Shown here in pieces: positions 31,678 to 42,807 of a DNA stretch of 64,000 nt. The stretch's first letter is position 1. The number at the start of each line of letters is the position of its first letter. Under the pieces are notes generated by a model, which saw only the letters and a list, made by a program, of their open reading frames with translations, did no database searches and was not told the origin of the DNA. Origin of the DNA: Plectosphaerella cucumerina (Eukaryota > Ascomycota > Sordariomycetes > Glomerellales > Plectosphaerellaceae); NCBI GenBank assembly GCA_020746995.1, contig JAGPXD010000001.1, positions 7,006,001 through 7,070,000 on the forward strand, given 5' to 3'. The translations under genes and the position numbers were made by a program.

Positions 31678-32236
31678 GGTAGCGATGGCGGTGGCCGACG
31701 GAGTGACAGGGTGAAGCACTGGTCAGGGAGGGACGGGGACACAGAGTGAGGAGGGGGTTTGCCCCTGTTTATTCAAAACTTTGGACTGTGCAACAGCACA
31801 TCAAACTACTCACTCGCCACCTGCTTTGTCCAGCCGGTCTTGATGCTGTTTGCTAGGCCGGGCTTGTACCTGCTGTGGTGCGTTGAGGTGACGCCCCGCT
31901 TTCCCCTTTTCCGTCCTGAATAGACGCCGCCCGTATTCATCTTGTGGTGGCCGACTCCCTCGGCCAAGGCGACAGCTGAAGCCCCGGCTGCATCGATGAG
32001 CCGACCAGTGGTCTGTTGATGGCTGCCGCCACATCTGATGATCCGGAGAGCGTCGGTGCTCTGGGCCGCCCGCGTGTAGGAGGCCACATCCAATTGATAC
32101 CCAGAGTTGGCTTTTTCAGCCAAGCACACCACGCGCACCGCCTGTCGCGTGGGCAGCACGAGTTTTCTTCATCGGCCTAATATCCGCTGCTGAATAGCAA
32201 GTGCATAATCACTTCGTCAGAGATCCTTCCCTCTCA
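31678..32236. other. Intergenic region
   Basis: About 560 bp holding the upstream region of the UstYa-like gene and 3' flank of MET8. No further feature is recognised. Confidence 0.4.
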
Positions 32237-33068
32237 TCATGCTCCCACGCTGAAGCCAAACGACCCGTCAAACACGTCGTTCGACATCGGGGGTTCCCGA
32301 CGCATAGCGAGCAGATCCTCGATAGTCGGCACCTTGTTCGTCGCATAGAACTTGAGGAGATTCTCCATATCCTCATCGCTCAGGTCGCAGAGCTCCTCCC
32401 ACGCATACGCATTGCTGACCTTGATCATCCAGCCCATGCGCTTGGGGCTCTCGGCCGGAGCCGGAGCAATCTTGCGCAGCCTCTTTCGCAGCTCGCCAAC
32501 AGCCTCAATGGCGTTTCCGGCATTCTTGGGAAGTTGCTCGGCAATGTACCGACGGATCAGGGCGGCGAGGCGGGGACCCTTGCCGTTGGTGCTGACCATG
32601 ATCTGCAGCGGCCCGTCGCGGTGCACGCTGCCAAAGTAAAAGTCGCACTCGGGGGGACGTCGGCAATGTTGGCGGGAACGCGGCGCTCCTTGCATAGTTT
32701 CCAGATGACGGTGGAGGCTTCCGGGTCGTCGATGGCCGTGAGGACCATGTCGGCATTGTCGAGGTCAGAGGGCTCAAAGACGCGGTCGACATGGGTTACC
32801 TCATTCTGCTTGACGCGGTAGCGGACTTCGGGGTTGAGACCTGACGCGGGGCATACGACGGTGATGCGGGCGTCGGCATTGAGGCAGTTGAGGATACGCC
32901 CGGCGGCGACCTGGAGGGATAATATTAGCTGGGTGACAGAAGAGGAGAGAAGGTCTCGAAACGCACCTCACCACCTCCAACGACGAGGACGTGCTTGTTC
33001 TTGATCTGCCATGCGAGGATCAGGCTGCCGCCGCCCTCGACTTTGGGAAACTTGTTCGACTCGGCCAT
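32237..33068 (-). CDS. MET8: Siroheme synthase MET8 (precorrin-2 dehydrogenase / sirohydrochlorin ferrochelatase), with a one-base frameshift
   Basis: Converts precorrin-2 to siroheme, the cofactor of sulfite and nitrite reductases; cytosolic. Two exons, 33068-32967 and 32910-32237, with a 56-nt intron (GTGCGT...CCAG) placed inside the NAD-binding loop VVGGGEVAAGRI. Further marks are the Asp-containing AIDDPEAS region, NIADVPPECDFYFGS and MVSTNGKGPRLAALIRR. The last two blocks are in different frames: at 32651-32656 (G6, C6 on the coding strand) one more C is needed to read VPPECDF. With it the protein has 258 residues, close to yeast Met8 (274). As MET8 is required for sulfate assimilation and normally single-copy, an undercalled homopolymer is likelier than a real mutation. 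Confidence 0.9.
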
Positions 33069-33610
33069 GGCTGGGGGCGCGCAGGTGTGACGGGGAGAGA
33101 CGGGAGCATGAACATGAGCATGGTGGGATTGGGGGGAGATGGTGACGCTGGGCCGCGCCGGCTTCGGTGCTGGTAAAAGTCGGCCGTCCAGTCTCAATCA
33201 ATCCGCGGGCGAAAAGATAAGATACAGAGATGCACCATTCGGCCGACCCCACTGATACCCGCCGCTGTGGTTTCTCCAACCGATGACGCTCGATTAAGGA
33301 GGTACTTTCGCGGCGGTGCGCCGCTTGCAGCACGTGCACGTTCCCCCTATCAGTGCGACACTGGAGGCGTTTCCGGGCGGTGGTTGGTGGGGCCGCCCTG
33401 CTGCTGGAGGCTCCAGTGTCCAGTCCAACAGCGTGCGCCCGCTACAGCTTCGAACGTCGTGGATTGAGCCCTTCCTTCTTCAACACCACTTGTCTTTCCC
33501 GCGACAAACACCTTCGTCCGCCTCGCGATCCGACCGACGCCAACCACCAGGCCAAAAGTTCACCCCCAGATGATCGCGTGATCCCCTGCGACAGCCACTC
33601 CCGCTTCGCC
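33069..33610. promoter_or_regulatory. Divergent promoter, MET8 / VAC1
   Basis: 542 bp between divergent starts. No individual site is called with confidence. Confidence 0.4.
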
Positions 33611-35740
33611 ATGTCCGGCCGGAAGCTGGGAGGCGGCCGGATCCTGGGCAGCGGCAAGGGCCTCGCGCCGCCCACGCCCGTCGCCGCCCAGCAGAGGGCA
33701 GCGAGCCCATTTGCGCCCTCTGATAGTACTCTCTCTATCACATCGTCTGCCTCGCCGCCGCCTATTCCGAGTCCCGCGGCCGCCGCCCTCGACATCCCGT
33801 CCCAGGACTTGACCTCCAACATCAGCCTGGGCACCTCAAGGGCCGACCCTTCCGGCTCCAAGCTCACCTGCCCAATATGCGAGGAAGAGATGGTATGTCC
33901 CTCTCAAAATTATTGTTCTTTAAAGACATCGCTAACTTCCCCAGATGACCCTCCTCCAGCTCAATAGGTCCCGACCTCTCTTCCTACTCTGTCCCGACCC
34001 CGACTGACCCCGCTCCAGGCACATCGACGACATCCACCAAGAACTCCCCGAAGTCGAACAAGATGAAGTCCGCACCTGGTTCGACAAGCAAGTCAACAAG
34101 GCCAAGCGCTTCCAGCCCCTCTCCATAATCAACCAGAAGCTCCGCGGCCTTGACGTCTTCGAGTCCAACGCCTCCCTCCCCTCCGCCCCTGCCCCCGGCC
34201 ACCATCCCGCCAAGACCCTGGCCGAAGACCCCCCGACCCCGACGAGCTCATCACCCGCGCCCACTGGCAGCGCCAGACCATGAACGACCGCTGCACCGAT
34301 CCCCCCTGCGGCCGCAGCCTCGGCGCCGTCAACGGCAGCATCAACTGCCGCAAGTGCGGCCGCCTCTTCTGCGAGGAACACACAATGTACCAGATGAAGC
34401 TGTCCCGCTCCGCCCAGCACGAGCCCGTCCGCGGCTACTGGGCCCGCGTCTGCGAGACGTGCTACAAGTCGCGCGAAGGCTACAACGACCACCACGGCGC
34501 ATCTACGGACCACACCCGCGTCTTCTCCGAACTGCGCCGCAAGCGCGTAGAGCGCCAGACCCTCGAAATCTCCCGCCTCGAGAAGCGTCTGACAACACTC
34601 ACCAGGCTCCTCACACACCCACCCGACGACCTCTCCGTCAACGGCAACGGAGGGTTGTCCATCGCCAGCCTTACCGGCCAAAAGAACCAGCGCAAACTCC
34701 TAGAACAGTCCGTCATCACCTGGGAAGACGACGCCACCGTGCCAAAATGCCCCTTTTGCCAGCAAGAATTTGCCTGGACCTTCCGCCGCCACCACTGCCG
34801 CATTTGCGGCCGCGTCGTCTGCGCCGACCCCCAGACCGCATGCTCCAGCGAAGTCGGCCTCAACGTCGCCGCCGTCGGGCCCGTCGCCGAGAAGAAGGCC
34901 TCCCCTGGCCAACACCAACAGCAACACGCCGTCGACGTCCGCATGTGCCGCGACTGCATCCACACCATCTTCTCCAAGCGCGAGTTCGACGCAACGATAG
35001 CCGCCAAACCCGCCGACCAGCGCGCCTACGAGACCCTCCGCCAGTTCGAGCGCGGCATCCGCCAGCTCATGCCCATCTTCCAGCGCGCCCTCCTCGCCCT
35101 CCAGCCCGAAGGCTCCGACTCGGGGCCCCCGCCCACCCACGCTCAGATCCAGGAAGCCTCCAAAATCCGCAAACGCCTCACCGACGCCTTTACGAAATAC
35201 GACCTCGCCGCCCGCCGCCTGCGCGACCTCAAGACCGACTCAAAAGCCCAGCTCCGCCTCCAACAATCCATCTACGCCGCCGCAACAGCCTTCCTCCACA
35301 CGCACATGCTCACCCTCAAATCCGTCCCCCACGTCCTCCGCTCCCGCTCCTCTCAAGCCTCCGCCTCCCAGTCCCGCCTCCTCGCCCTCCAGCACCGCCC
35401 CTCCTCCTCCGTCTCCTCCCTCTCGCCCCTGCGCAACGGCGACCCCCCACCCGCCGATGACCAAGACACAGCCAGCCAAGCCGGCAGCGAAGCCAGCACC
35501 CAAGTCTCAGCCCTCGAGTCCGAAGAGCGCGACCTGCGCGAGCGCCTCGTCGTCCTCGAGGAACAACGCTTCATGGTCGCGGACATGGTCTCCTCCGCCC
35601 GCGGCGCCAAGCGCTCAGAGGAAGTCAGCGCCCTCTCCCGCAACCTCGAGGAGCTGGACGCCGAGATCGCCACCCTCCGCCGCCGCGTCGGCGACGTCGA
35701 ACAGCGCTGGGAGGGCCTCTACACGAGCGGCACCCCATAG
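33611..35740 (+). CDS. PEP7: VAC1/PEP7-type FYVE zinc-finger protein (vacuolar/endosomal sorting), with a one-base frameshift
   Basis: Endosomal tether that binds PI3P and Rab5-type GTPases in Golgi-to-endosome traffic. Three exons: 33611-33892, 33945-33967, 34019-35740; introns 52 and 51 nt. Order: low-complexity N-terminus; C2H2 finger split by intron 1 (CPICEEEM-MTLLQLNRHIDDIH); a first FYVE-related finger (PPCGRSLGAVNGSINCRKCGR ... VCETCY); a canonical FYVE core (FAWTFRRHHCRICGR, with the RRHHCR motif); a helical Rab-binding/coiled-coil region; and a C-terminal coiled coil (ESEERDLRERLVVLEEQR). The frame breaks at C6, 34229-34234: one added C joins AEDPP to DPDELITRAHWQRQT and gives 675 residues. 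The break falls between conserved parts of a housekeeping gene, so a sequence error is suspected. Confidence 0.88.
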
Positions 35741-36186
35741 CCCCGGGCGTCCGTCCCCTCTTGAGGCACCATCTCTCCCCCACTTATGTCTTTTCCATCT
35801 ACTTCTTCCTCCATAGCATTGCAAGGCGCCGGGCGATGGGGTTTTCCGCTTCCCATCTGAGATTTTTACGTAGCATTCGTTCCAGGGCAATTCACACACA
35901 CTGCATGAACCAAACTCATCGGGAAAGGGATGAAAACGTATTCTTCGTCGACAAATGGGAGCCCCCCAAAGGCTCGAGGTATCAGGCCGTACAAGAATGA
36001 AAACGCCGACAAAATAGACGTGACAAAAGCATCGGGACCGCGTGCGTCCTTTCGTCCGGAACTCCAGCAACTCCCCTCCCATCCGGCTACATGCCAGTAG
36101 CGGAGGGACCATGGGTACCCAAGCAAATATCCTCCCAGTCCTATACAGTCCCGAGTTGGGACGGAAAAAACCCGTTGGCAGGCGCC
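35741..36186. other. Convergent intergenic stretch
   Basis: 446 bp of 3' flanks of VAC1 and the Mbp1-type gene; nothing else is seen. Confidence 0.5.
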
Positions 36187-38852
36187 TCAGTTGACGACAC
36201 CCTCGACACCGCCCAGGAACCGCCGCACACGGCCGATCTCGAGCTCGCCCTTTTCGCTCTCCACGGCCCGCAGCAGACCGTCGACGACGGCGTCCACCTC
36301 GTCCTCCGGCACACCAGTGCAAATAGCCACAACCCGGCGGTACTTGATCTCGACGTCTCGGCTGCGACCCTTGAGTGCCGCTGCCATCTTGAGTGTGATG
36401 TCCCTCCGCGCCGAGACGGCCGCAAGACGCGCCTTGAGGATGGCAGCGCTGGGCAGCAGGCCAATTGCGCCCTCGCCCGTCTCACCCGCTGCTTCCAGGA
36501 CGGCACCGAGCTCCGTCTCCCATGCGCCCGTGGGTGTCGAGTCTGTCTTGCCCTGACGCTTCTGCTCCTGCACCAGGCGCCTCTGCTCTTCCTCGCGGGC
36601 ATCTGACAGGTTGGCCACCCTTTGTCTTGCGATTTGCTGCTTGCGGACAGTCTCAGCCAAGGAGTCGACGTTGCGACGAGTCTCGCTCAGTTGTGCGGAC
36701 ACAGATCGCAGCGTCGAGTGAAGTGAGTCAAGCACAGTCTGCTTGGACTTGAGCTCGGCTTGCGCGAGGAGGTGAGGTTCATTGACGAGGTGGGTCAGTG
36801 CTATGCGATGTTAGCAGGTGATCAACGGGGAAAAGGGGGTTCTACACTCACATGACAGGATCTCGTCGCTGCTCTCCCGTGATCGCATGCTCTCACCGGG
36901 AGCGGCCATTGACTTGTTCGCACCATCTCCGTTCATCGCGTCCGTCGCCGCCTCTTCCTTGCCAATGCCAAAGTCCACCGGCCGAAGACCGGCACGGTTG
37001 GCAATGTTGGGGTCGGCGTGGACCTCCAAAAGCTGGGAGATGATGCTGCGGTTTCCGATCCTTGCGGCAATATTGAGAGCCGTATCACCCGAGTGGTCTT
37101 GTACGTTAACGACCTCGGTCATGAAACGTCCGATGCCCATCCGCAGCGCAGATTGGGACTGAGAGCTTTGTGGTGCGTCGCCGTTGGTGAGGCTCTGGGC
37201 GTTGGCGGCGCTACCTTGCCGAACGACCCACTCCAACAGCGTCTCGAGGTAGTATTTGCTGGCAGCATTGCGACCCTTCACAGCGCTCGTTATGGCGATG
37301 TGATGCAGAGCGGTGCGGCCTTTTGAGTCAACAACCTCGATGGTGTGGCCCAGGACGTCGAGGAGCTCGCGGAAGTTGTTAAGATCCATCGAGTTGGTGA
37401 CGGTGCAGGCGCGCATGAGTGCTGTCTCGCCGGCAGCGTTGACGCGGAAGGCGTTCGCACCCGAGGCGATGAGGCACTTGAGGAGCGACATGCGCGAGAG
37501 GGTGGCGGCCCAGTGGAGGGCGGTGTGGCTCTGGGCGTCGATGGGGGTGTCCAGGTCGGCCGGGCTCAGCTTCCGAAGCACATCCTGGGGCGGCTGATCT
37601 GCCGAGTCCATGAACAGACCCATGAGGAGGCCGCGCTTCGCATCGCCATCTGGCGAGGCATCATACGCCAGAGGCGGAACAGGACTGTGACCGTCGTGCG
37701 GCGTTATGGCGGCGGCGGCGTTAGAGTAGATGAAGGACTCGTTCGGCTCGGTAGGGGAGCCAGGGAATTCCTGGGCGAGGTCGGCAGCATGGTTCGTGGC
37801 GTAGCCGCCGAAGCTGTCAGCAGGAGTCATGGTCACCCGCTGGCGCTTCCTCGGGGGCTCGATCTCAGACATTTGCTGTGACTGCTGTGTGGAGAACTGC
37901 GACTGGCTGACGGGCTGGCCATAGTCCGAGGCATAGCTCTGCTGCGAGTTGCCTGGGAAGTCGTCCATGTTCTGCATGGACGTCTGGCGACTAAAGCTGG
38001 GTGCACGGGTCGGGCCGTTGCGGTTTCTTGGACCAGGGGACTCGAAGCGGGCCTTGCTGATGGCTGCGACGGCGTGCGAGGCGGTGCTGGAGATGTTCTT
38101 GAAGAAGGTGCCGCTGAGACCGTTGGCCCTCGCCTCGTTGTTGGCATTGTACATGCGCTTCCTCTGGGCGGCCATGGCCTGCTCCTTGGTGGGTGTGTTG
38201 AAGTCGCCGCGGCCAGCGACGCCGCCGTCCTGGCCCATGTCGTAGGTGAGAAGTGGCCGGAGGATCTCCTCGACGCCGTACTGGCGACAGACCTCGACAG
38301 CGCGATCAAACTTTATCCAGGTTCCCTGATACTTGCCGTATCCGCCCTGGACCTTCTCGTGCTCGCCAGTCTGGATCTCCTTCTCCAGGATCTTGGTACG
38401 CTTTCCCTTCTCGACGCCAGCGACCTTGAGAACCTGGGTTGCGTTGAGCCAGCTGTCGTTACGGCGGCGCATGACGGCAACACCCTGTACTTCCATTTCG
38501 TAGACGTCGACGCCGGAGTAGACGGCCTGGCAAGAGGGAGTAAGCAGGTGGCAGGGAGAAAGGGAGAGGGAGGGAGGCGGCATACGGAGTATATTTGGGG
38601 TGCGTCATTGAGGGTCCTCTGGCTGTCGTAGGGGCGGTAGCCCGGGGGACCCAGGGCGCTCTGGGATTGTTGGCTCATCTGAAAAGACTGTTGTGAAGAT
38701 GGTTGCGACATGGCGGCTGTGGAAGGGTTGGTGCTCCGTTCTAGGTGGTGTGAGGTTGTGCCGCCAGAGCGCGCGGAGAATGAGGAGGTGCGCCGATCAA
38801 GGCCGAGTTGAGGTGCTGACGCTATGGTGGTAACGATGGTCGACGAAGACAT
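36187..38852 (-). CDS. mbp1: APSES/ankyrin transcription factor, Mbp1 (MBF) type
   Basis: DNA-binding subunit of the MBF-type G1/S regulator. Three exons on the minus strand: 38852-38586, 38526-36852, 36800-36187; introns 59 and 51 nt; 851 residues. An 85-residue Ser/Gln-rich N-terminus leads into the APSES/KilA-N domain, which begins at the exon junction (QIYSAVYSGVDVYEMEV) and includes RRRNDSWLNATQVLKVAG, KILEKEIQTGEHEKVQGG and YGKYQGTWI. After a linker with a nuclear-localisation patch (PPRKRQRV) come ankyrin repeats (SHTALHWAATLSRMSLLKCLI, GETALMRAC, GRTALHHIAI, GDTALNIAARIGN). The third exon forms a long C-terminal coiled coil (LHSTLRSVSAQLSETRRNVDSL), used for pairing with a Swi6-like partner. 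The order APSES-ankyrin-coiled coil is that of Mbp1/Res2 rather than the short APSES factors StuA or Xbp1. Confidence 0.92.
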
Positions 38853-40323
38853 GTGCGGCTAACAATTTGCATGCGCCAGGCGGTCGAGGTCGAGCTGTTG
38901 TTGCAGCAGTCGAGGGATTGCCGACCGGGCAGGGTTGTCGTCGCCGTGGTGCGTCGTGTGTCACAAAGAGCGGTCGATGGGAGGTCGGAAGCCTGGGCGT
39001 ACTCGTACTCCACCGGCGGTTAGAGGGTCGCTCGTATGTCGTCCAGGGGTCAGAGGGAGCTGGAGGTTTTTCTGATCGGGGATTGAGGCTGTCTGGCAGC
39101 AGCAGAGGGGTAGAGGCCGAAGACTTGTCGGTGTGGGTTTTCGTGGAGGAGAGGGCCAGAGAGAATCCCGGCAAATCGAGAGAGTGGGCAGGAAGTGAGA
39201 TTTGGGATGGGGTTGGCCGGTGGAAGGTAGCGAGCGGAGGGTGGAAACTGGAAGGGGCCCGAAATAGGCGCTTTCCCTCTTTGGCGGGGACGGGGGACTG
39301 GATGGGCGTGAATGGGGAAGGAGCGAATGGGCAATTGCTCCAGGAAGACCTCAAGAGTTTTGATTTTCGCCAGGCCGGAAAAGATGGGGTTGATTGACGG
39401 GAGTAAAAGGCGAGGAGATCAGCTTTGGTTGAAGGGAGATTGCTGCCGTCCTCGGGGTGGCCTGGAGTCTAATGGCAGGGAAAGGCTCCTAAGACCGTGC
39501 GGGCAGAGGAACCTGGAATGAATGGATGGATGGATGCAGATGCAAAGGCCGGTTGTACCTCTGATCAGTAGGCGAAAATGTCGTGCAGCTCCAGGTCAAG
39601 GGACAACCAACCCGTGCATCCAGTCCGACCTAGATATTGCTGAAGGTCTGTGGTGTCGTCAGATGCTATCCCGACCTGCCTGCGCCTGGTGGAGATCAAT
39701 TAACGGTGCCGTCGCGAGGACGTGTCTGTTTCGCGAGATTTCGTGTCTGTGCCGACCGTGTCGCGAGGCGAGGCGCGTCGAGTGTGCGTGCGGGAGGAAC
39801 AAGGCGCACAAAGGGGAAGTGCGTGCATGCCTGGCCCAGGCGAGGCCGCGTGCTGGCTCCACCTTCTGGCGCGTGCATGCAGTGACGCTAAGCCATTTGG
39901 GGGAGGGGTAGTGAGATGCATTCGAGAAGCTGCATTGAGTGTCGTTCCTGTCATGGGTCTTGATTAGAAGGTTGGAGGTGTTTCATAAGTCTGGAGTGAC
40001 TTGTAGATATTGTCAGAAAAATCATGAGCAGTTGGAGCTTGATGTGTCGCCAAGTTGACGACATAAGCTTGCTTGGCCAAATCATGGATCCCAGGCTGGC
40101 CTAAACCTGTACAATAACACCAGCTGAGCTCAGCTGGCCAAATCTGCCTTAGACTGGCAGTTTCAGGGTCCTGCTTGCTACAGAATTTCCACTCAACCAC
40201 AGCACAGCATCCAATGTCAAACTCTCCATCACAACGCAGCATCCGCTCTCCTCGACGACACACCATCCCAATGGCGGCTCATACTACTCAACCTTCATAG
40301 TCCAACCTCCCCGCTGCTCCAAC
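38853..40323. other. Divergent intergenic region, Mbp1 / LYR gene
   Basis: 1.47 kb, GC-rich close to the Mbp1 start, with a tandem ATGG stretch (AATGGATGGATGGATG) near 39520. No gene is supported; an open frame at 38867-39397 has no recognisable content. Confidence 0.4.
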
Positions 40324-41745
40324 ATGCAGCCACGTCTCGAGCTCGCCCTGCCAGTCGATCCGAGGCACCTCTACCGACACCTGATCCGAGAAGCCTCCTA
40401 CCTTCCCGGCATCTGCAGGCCGTTCGTCAACACCCGGATCCGCGCCGGCTTCGTGCGCAGCAAAGAAGCCATCTACCAGGGCCGCCGAAAACAACCTCCT
40501 CCCACCGGTCTAGACGATCCCCAGACAAAAGCCATCCATCATGGCCTCCGACAGCTCCGTGGCCTCCGCGCCGTCAACCTAGGCGACACAATGCGCATCG
40601 ACCGCCTCATGCACCACGTCTTCGGCCGCAGTGGCAAGCGGCGCCGGGAGCTTCTGGTCCCTCTCCTCCGTCCTCCGACCCCACGAGACTCGGCCGAACT
40701 GCAGAAGCACCTGGAGCAGCAGAAGGCCGGCCCGCCCGTCGACAGCAACGGCAAGCAGCTGCCGATGCGCCGCCCGGACGGCTGGGATAAGACCAAAGTG
40801 CTGAAGCACGTCCAGTCCCAAATAAAGCATCAGAGCACCACTTCACCGTCTGTATGGATGCGCATCGGCAACCAGACGCCCCACAACCCCCAGCGCGAGC
40901 TCATCAAGCTGCCGCCCGTCGACCACTTTGGCAAGCCGATCAACGAAAGGCGGGTTCGCAAGGCAATGGAGCGGTGGTGGAAGGCGGCCGCTACCAAGCT
41001 TGCGCCGCCGGTCGAGAAGAGCGAGTGGGAGAGGCTCAGGGCTGCGGCGGCCGGGGAACTCCCAGAGCACGACTGGAAATTTGCGCCGCGCCGGCCCATC
41101 GCCCGCTCCTTGGAGGCCCCCACGCCGGCAGTCACTTCAGAGTGGGACTGGAAACCGCTGGTGGACAGGTCGGCCTCGTTCATCGGCCGGCCAGTCATCA
41201 GACAGCAATGGCGCCTGACGGGCAAGCGGGAGACGGGTCCCTTTGAGCCACATAAGCAGAAGCGCGAAGGCCTGCGAGCCAGGGCGCTGCAGCGGACGTA
41301 CGATCGCATATGGAACGCGACGCCGTATGTCGAAGAGGACCCGGAGACGCTTGCCACGAAGGCCATCCACTGGGGCAGCATTCGCGGTCTACAAACGCAG
41401 CTGCCTGTGGCTACGGCTGCGGACGCGCGCATCTTTGCCGGCGAGGTTGTCAAGACGACGCCGCGGCTGGGTCCGAAGCTCATGAGGTTCAGCAATGCTG
41501 TGCCGCAAGGTGGCTCGCAAAAACCCAGACCGCCATCATCCGCCCAGCAAGCATCAAGTAAGGCGGCGCCTGGGAAGTCTAAATTCCCAACATCCCCCGG
41601 ACAGGCGCAGTCGAAGAAAGGATTGTCGAAGCAGACATCACCTTCCGCAACATCAGCATCACAGGAGCCTCGGCAGAACACCACCCCTAGAGGCTTGACG
41701 AAGGACTCACCGACGCATAAGAATCGCACAACCCCCTCACCATAG
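40324..41745 (+). CDS. LYR-motif protein (Cup1-like, Complex1_LYR family)
   Basis: Intronless, 473 residues. The N-terminus holds the LYR motif in its normal helical context (PVDPRHLYRHLIREASYLPG), followed by Arg/Lys-rich helices (FVNTRIRAGF ... LRQLRGLRAVNLGDTMRIDRLMHHVFGR) as in the fungal Cup1-like LYR family. LYR proteins usually act in the mitochondrion as adaptors for Fe-S cluster delivery or complex assembly through the acyl-carrier protein. The middle part (WDWKPLVDRSASFIGRPVIRQQWRL) looks conserved but unassigned. The last 80 residues are Ser/Pro/Lys-rich and probably disordered. The N-terminus is basic and could act as a mitochondrial targeting sequence. The exact partner complex is not readable from sequence. 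Confidence 0.75.
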   Translation: MQPRLELALPVDPRHLYRHLIREASYLPGICRPFVNTRIRAGFVRSKEAIYQGRRKQPPPTGLDDPQTKAIHHGLRQLRGLRAVNLGDTMRIDRLMHHVFGRSGKRRRELLVPLLRPPTPRDSAELQKHLEQQKAGPPVDSNGKQLPMRRPDGWDKTKVLKHVQSQIKHQSTTSPSVWMRIGNQTPHNPQRELIKLPPVDHFGKPINERRVRKAMERWWKAAATKLAPPVEKSEWERLRAAAAGELPEHDWKFAPRRPIARSLEAPTPAVTSEWDWKPLVDRSASFIGRPVIRQQWRLTGKRETGPFEPHKQKREGLRARALQRTYDRIWNATPYVEEDPETLATKAIHWGSIRGLQTQLPVATAADARIFAGEVVKTTPRLGPKLMRFSNAVPQGGSQKPRPPSSAQQASSKAAPGKSKFPTSPGQAQSKKGLSKQTSPSATSASQEPRQNTTPRGLTKDSPTHKNRTTPSP

Positions 41746-41787
41746 ATACCCAGATGAACATGCTTTTTTGAATTACTTCCTCTCCCC

Positions 41788-42386
41788 CTAAGGCTCTGCC
41801 TCTAGGCCCGCCAGCCTCGGCAGCGCATCGCCATCAACGCGCATAGTCATCCACTCATCCTGCGACTTGGCCCCAATCCCGCGATAGAAGCGAATACTAG
41901 GCTCATTCCACTTGAGCACACTCCACTCCAGCCTCGCGCCGCCCATGCGCACCACCTCCCTCGCCAGCTCCTGCAGCAAGCGGCGGCCGTGGCCCGTCCC
42001 CCGCGCGGCAGGGCGCACGTACAGGTCCTCTAGATAGATGCCCGGCACCGAGCGCCAGGTGCTGTAGTTGTAGAAGTACAGGGCCATGCCGACGGGGGCG
42101 CCGTTGTCGAAGAGGAGGAGGCAGCGCGCGGGGCGCGAGGGGTCGGTGGGTGCGGCGCCGCCGGGGGTGGAGTGGTCTGAGTCGGAGGGGGCGAAGGCAA
42201 GAGTGTCCTCGAGGGATTCGACTGTTGTCTCGACGCTGTGGAGCTCCTTTTCGTAGTCGGCGAGTTCTTTGATCATCTCCAGGATGGCGGGGGCGTCTGC
42301 GATGTCAGGGCGGCTTTAAGAAGGGTGCGCTCTGGAGACTTACCCTCTTTCCGCGCGTGGCGGACTATGACGGGAGATGCGGACAT
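41788..42386 (-). CDS. GNAT-family N-acetyltransferase (diamine/thialysine acetyltransferase-like)
   Basis: Two exons on the minus strand, 42386-42344 and 42296-41788, with a 47-nt intron (GTAAGT...CGCAG); 183 residues. Splicing gives the typical opening MSASPVIVRHARKEDAPAILEMIKEL. The acetyl-CoA loop is the RxxGxG/A-type RGTGHGRRLL, preceded by IYLEDLYVRPAARG (strand beta4 with the V-shaped splay) and followed by LEWSVLKWNEPSIRFYRGIGA, as in the spermidine/spermine and thialysine acetyltransferase (SAT1/SAT2) group. The substrate is probably a small amine. A single cytosolic domain; its 3' end lies 43 bp from that of the LYR gene (convergent). Confidence 0.9.
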
Positions 42387-42807
42387 GATGGTGGTGTTTG
42401 TATGAGTATGTGTCTTGAGGTTCTATGTTGGCAACTGATGCACGATGGGACCGGACGCTTTTATGTGCTGGAGATGTTTGGAGCGGTGGGGCCAGCTACA
42501 TAAAGGGCGTGCGGTCGCCCACCTCTTTGACAAGTCCTCGATGCCTCTGGTAAGTTCCGGTGGGCCAGGACTTTAGTTGGGGCAGCGTGGGGTTTTTGGA
42601 GACATTCGATCGATGGCGGGGAAACCCCAAGTCTCATGCTCCTCCATCCTCACCGACGCTCACCGAGGCACACAAATGAAGTGGGATGTTTCATTAATCT
42701 ACACGGACTGTCGTCCATGGATGAGTGGTATCTTTCCCCATAGTCCAGCTATTACTCCTTTTTGGTTCTGTAGGTCCGGTTCTCATATCTATACATGCAT
42801 CATCTGC
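42387..42807. other. Intergenic region
   Basis: 421 bp: promoter of the GNAT gene and 3' flank of the Zn2Cys6 gene; nothing specific is seen. Confidence 0.45.

Noticed and set aside
34150..35460. 436-codon Arg/Pro-rich plus-strand frame overlapping VAC1
   Set aside because: It is the out-of-frame reading of VAC1; the FYVE fingers are in the other frame.
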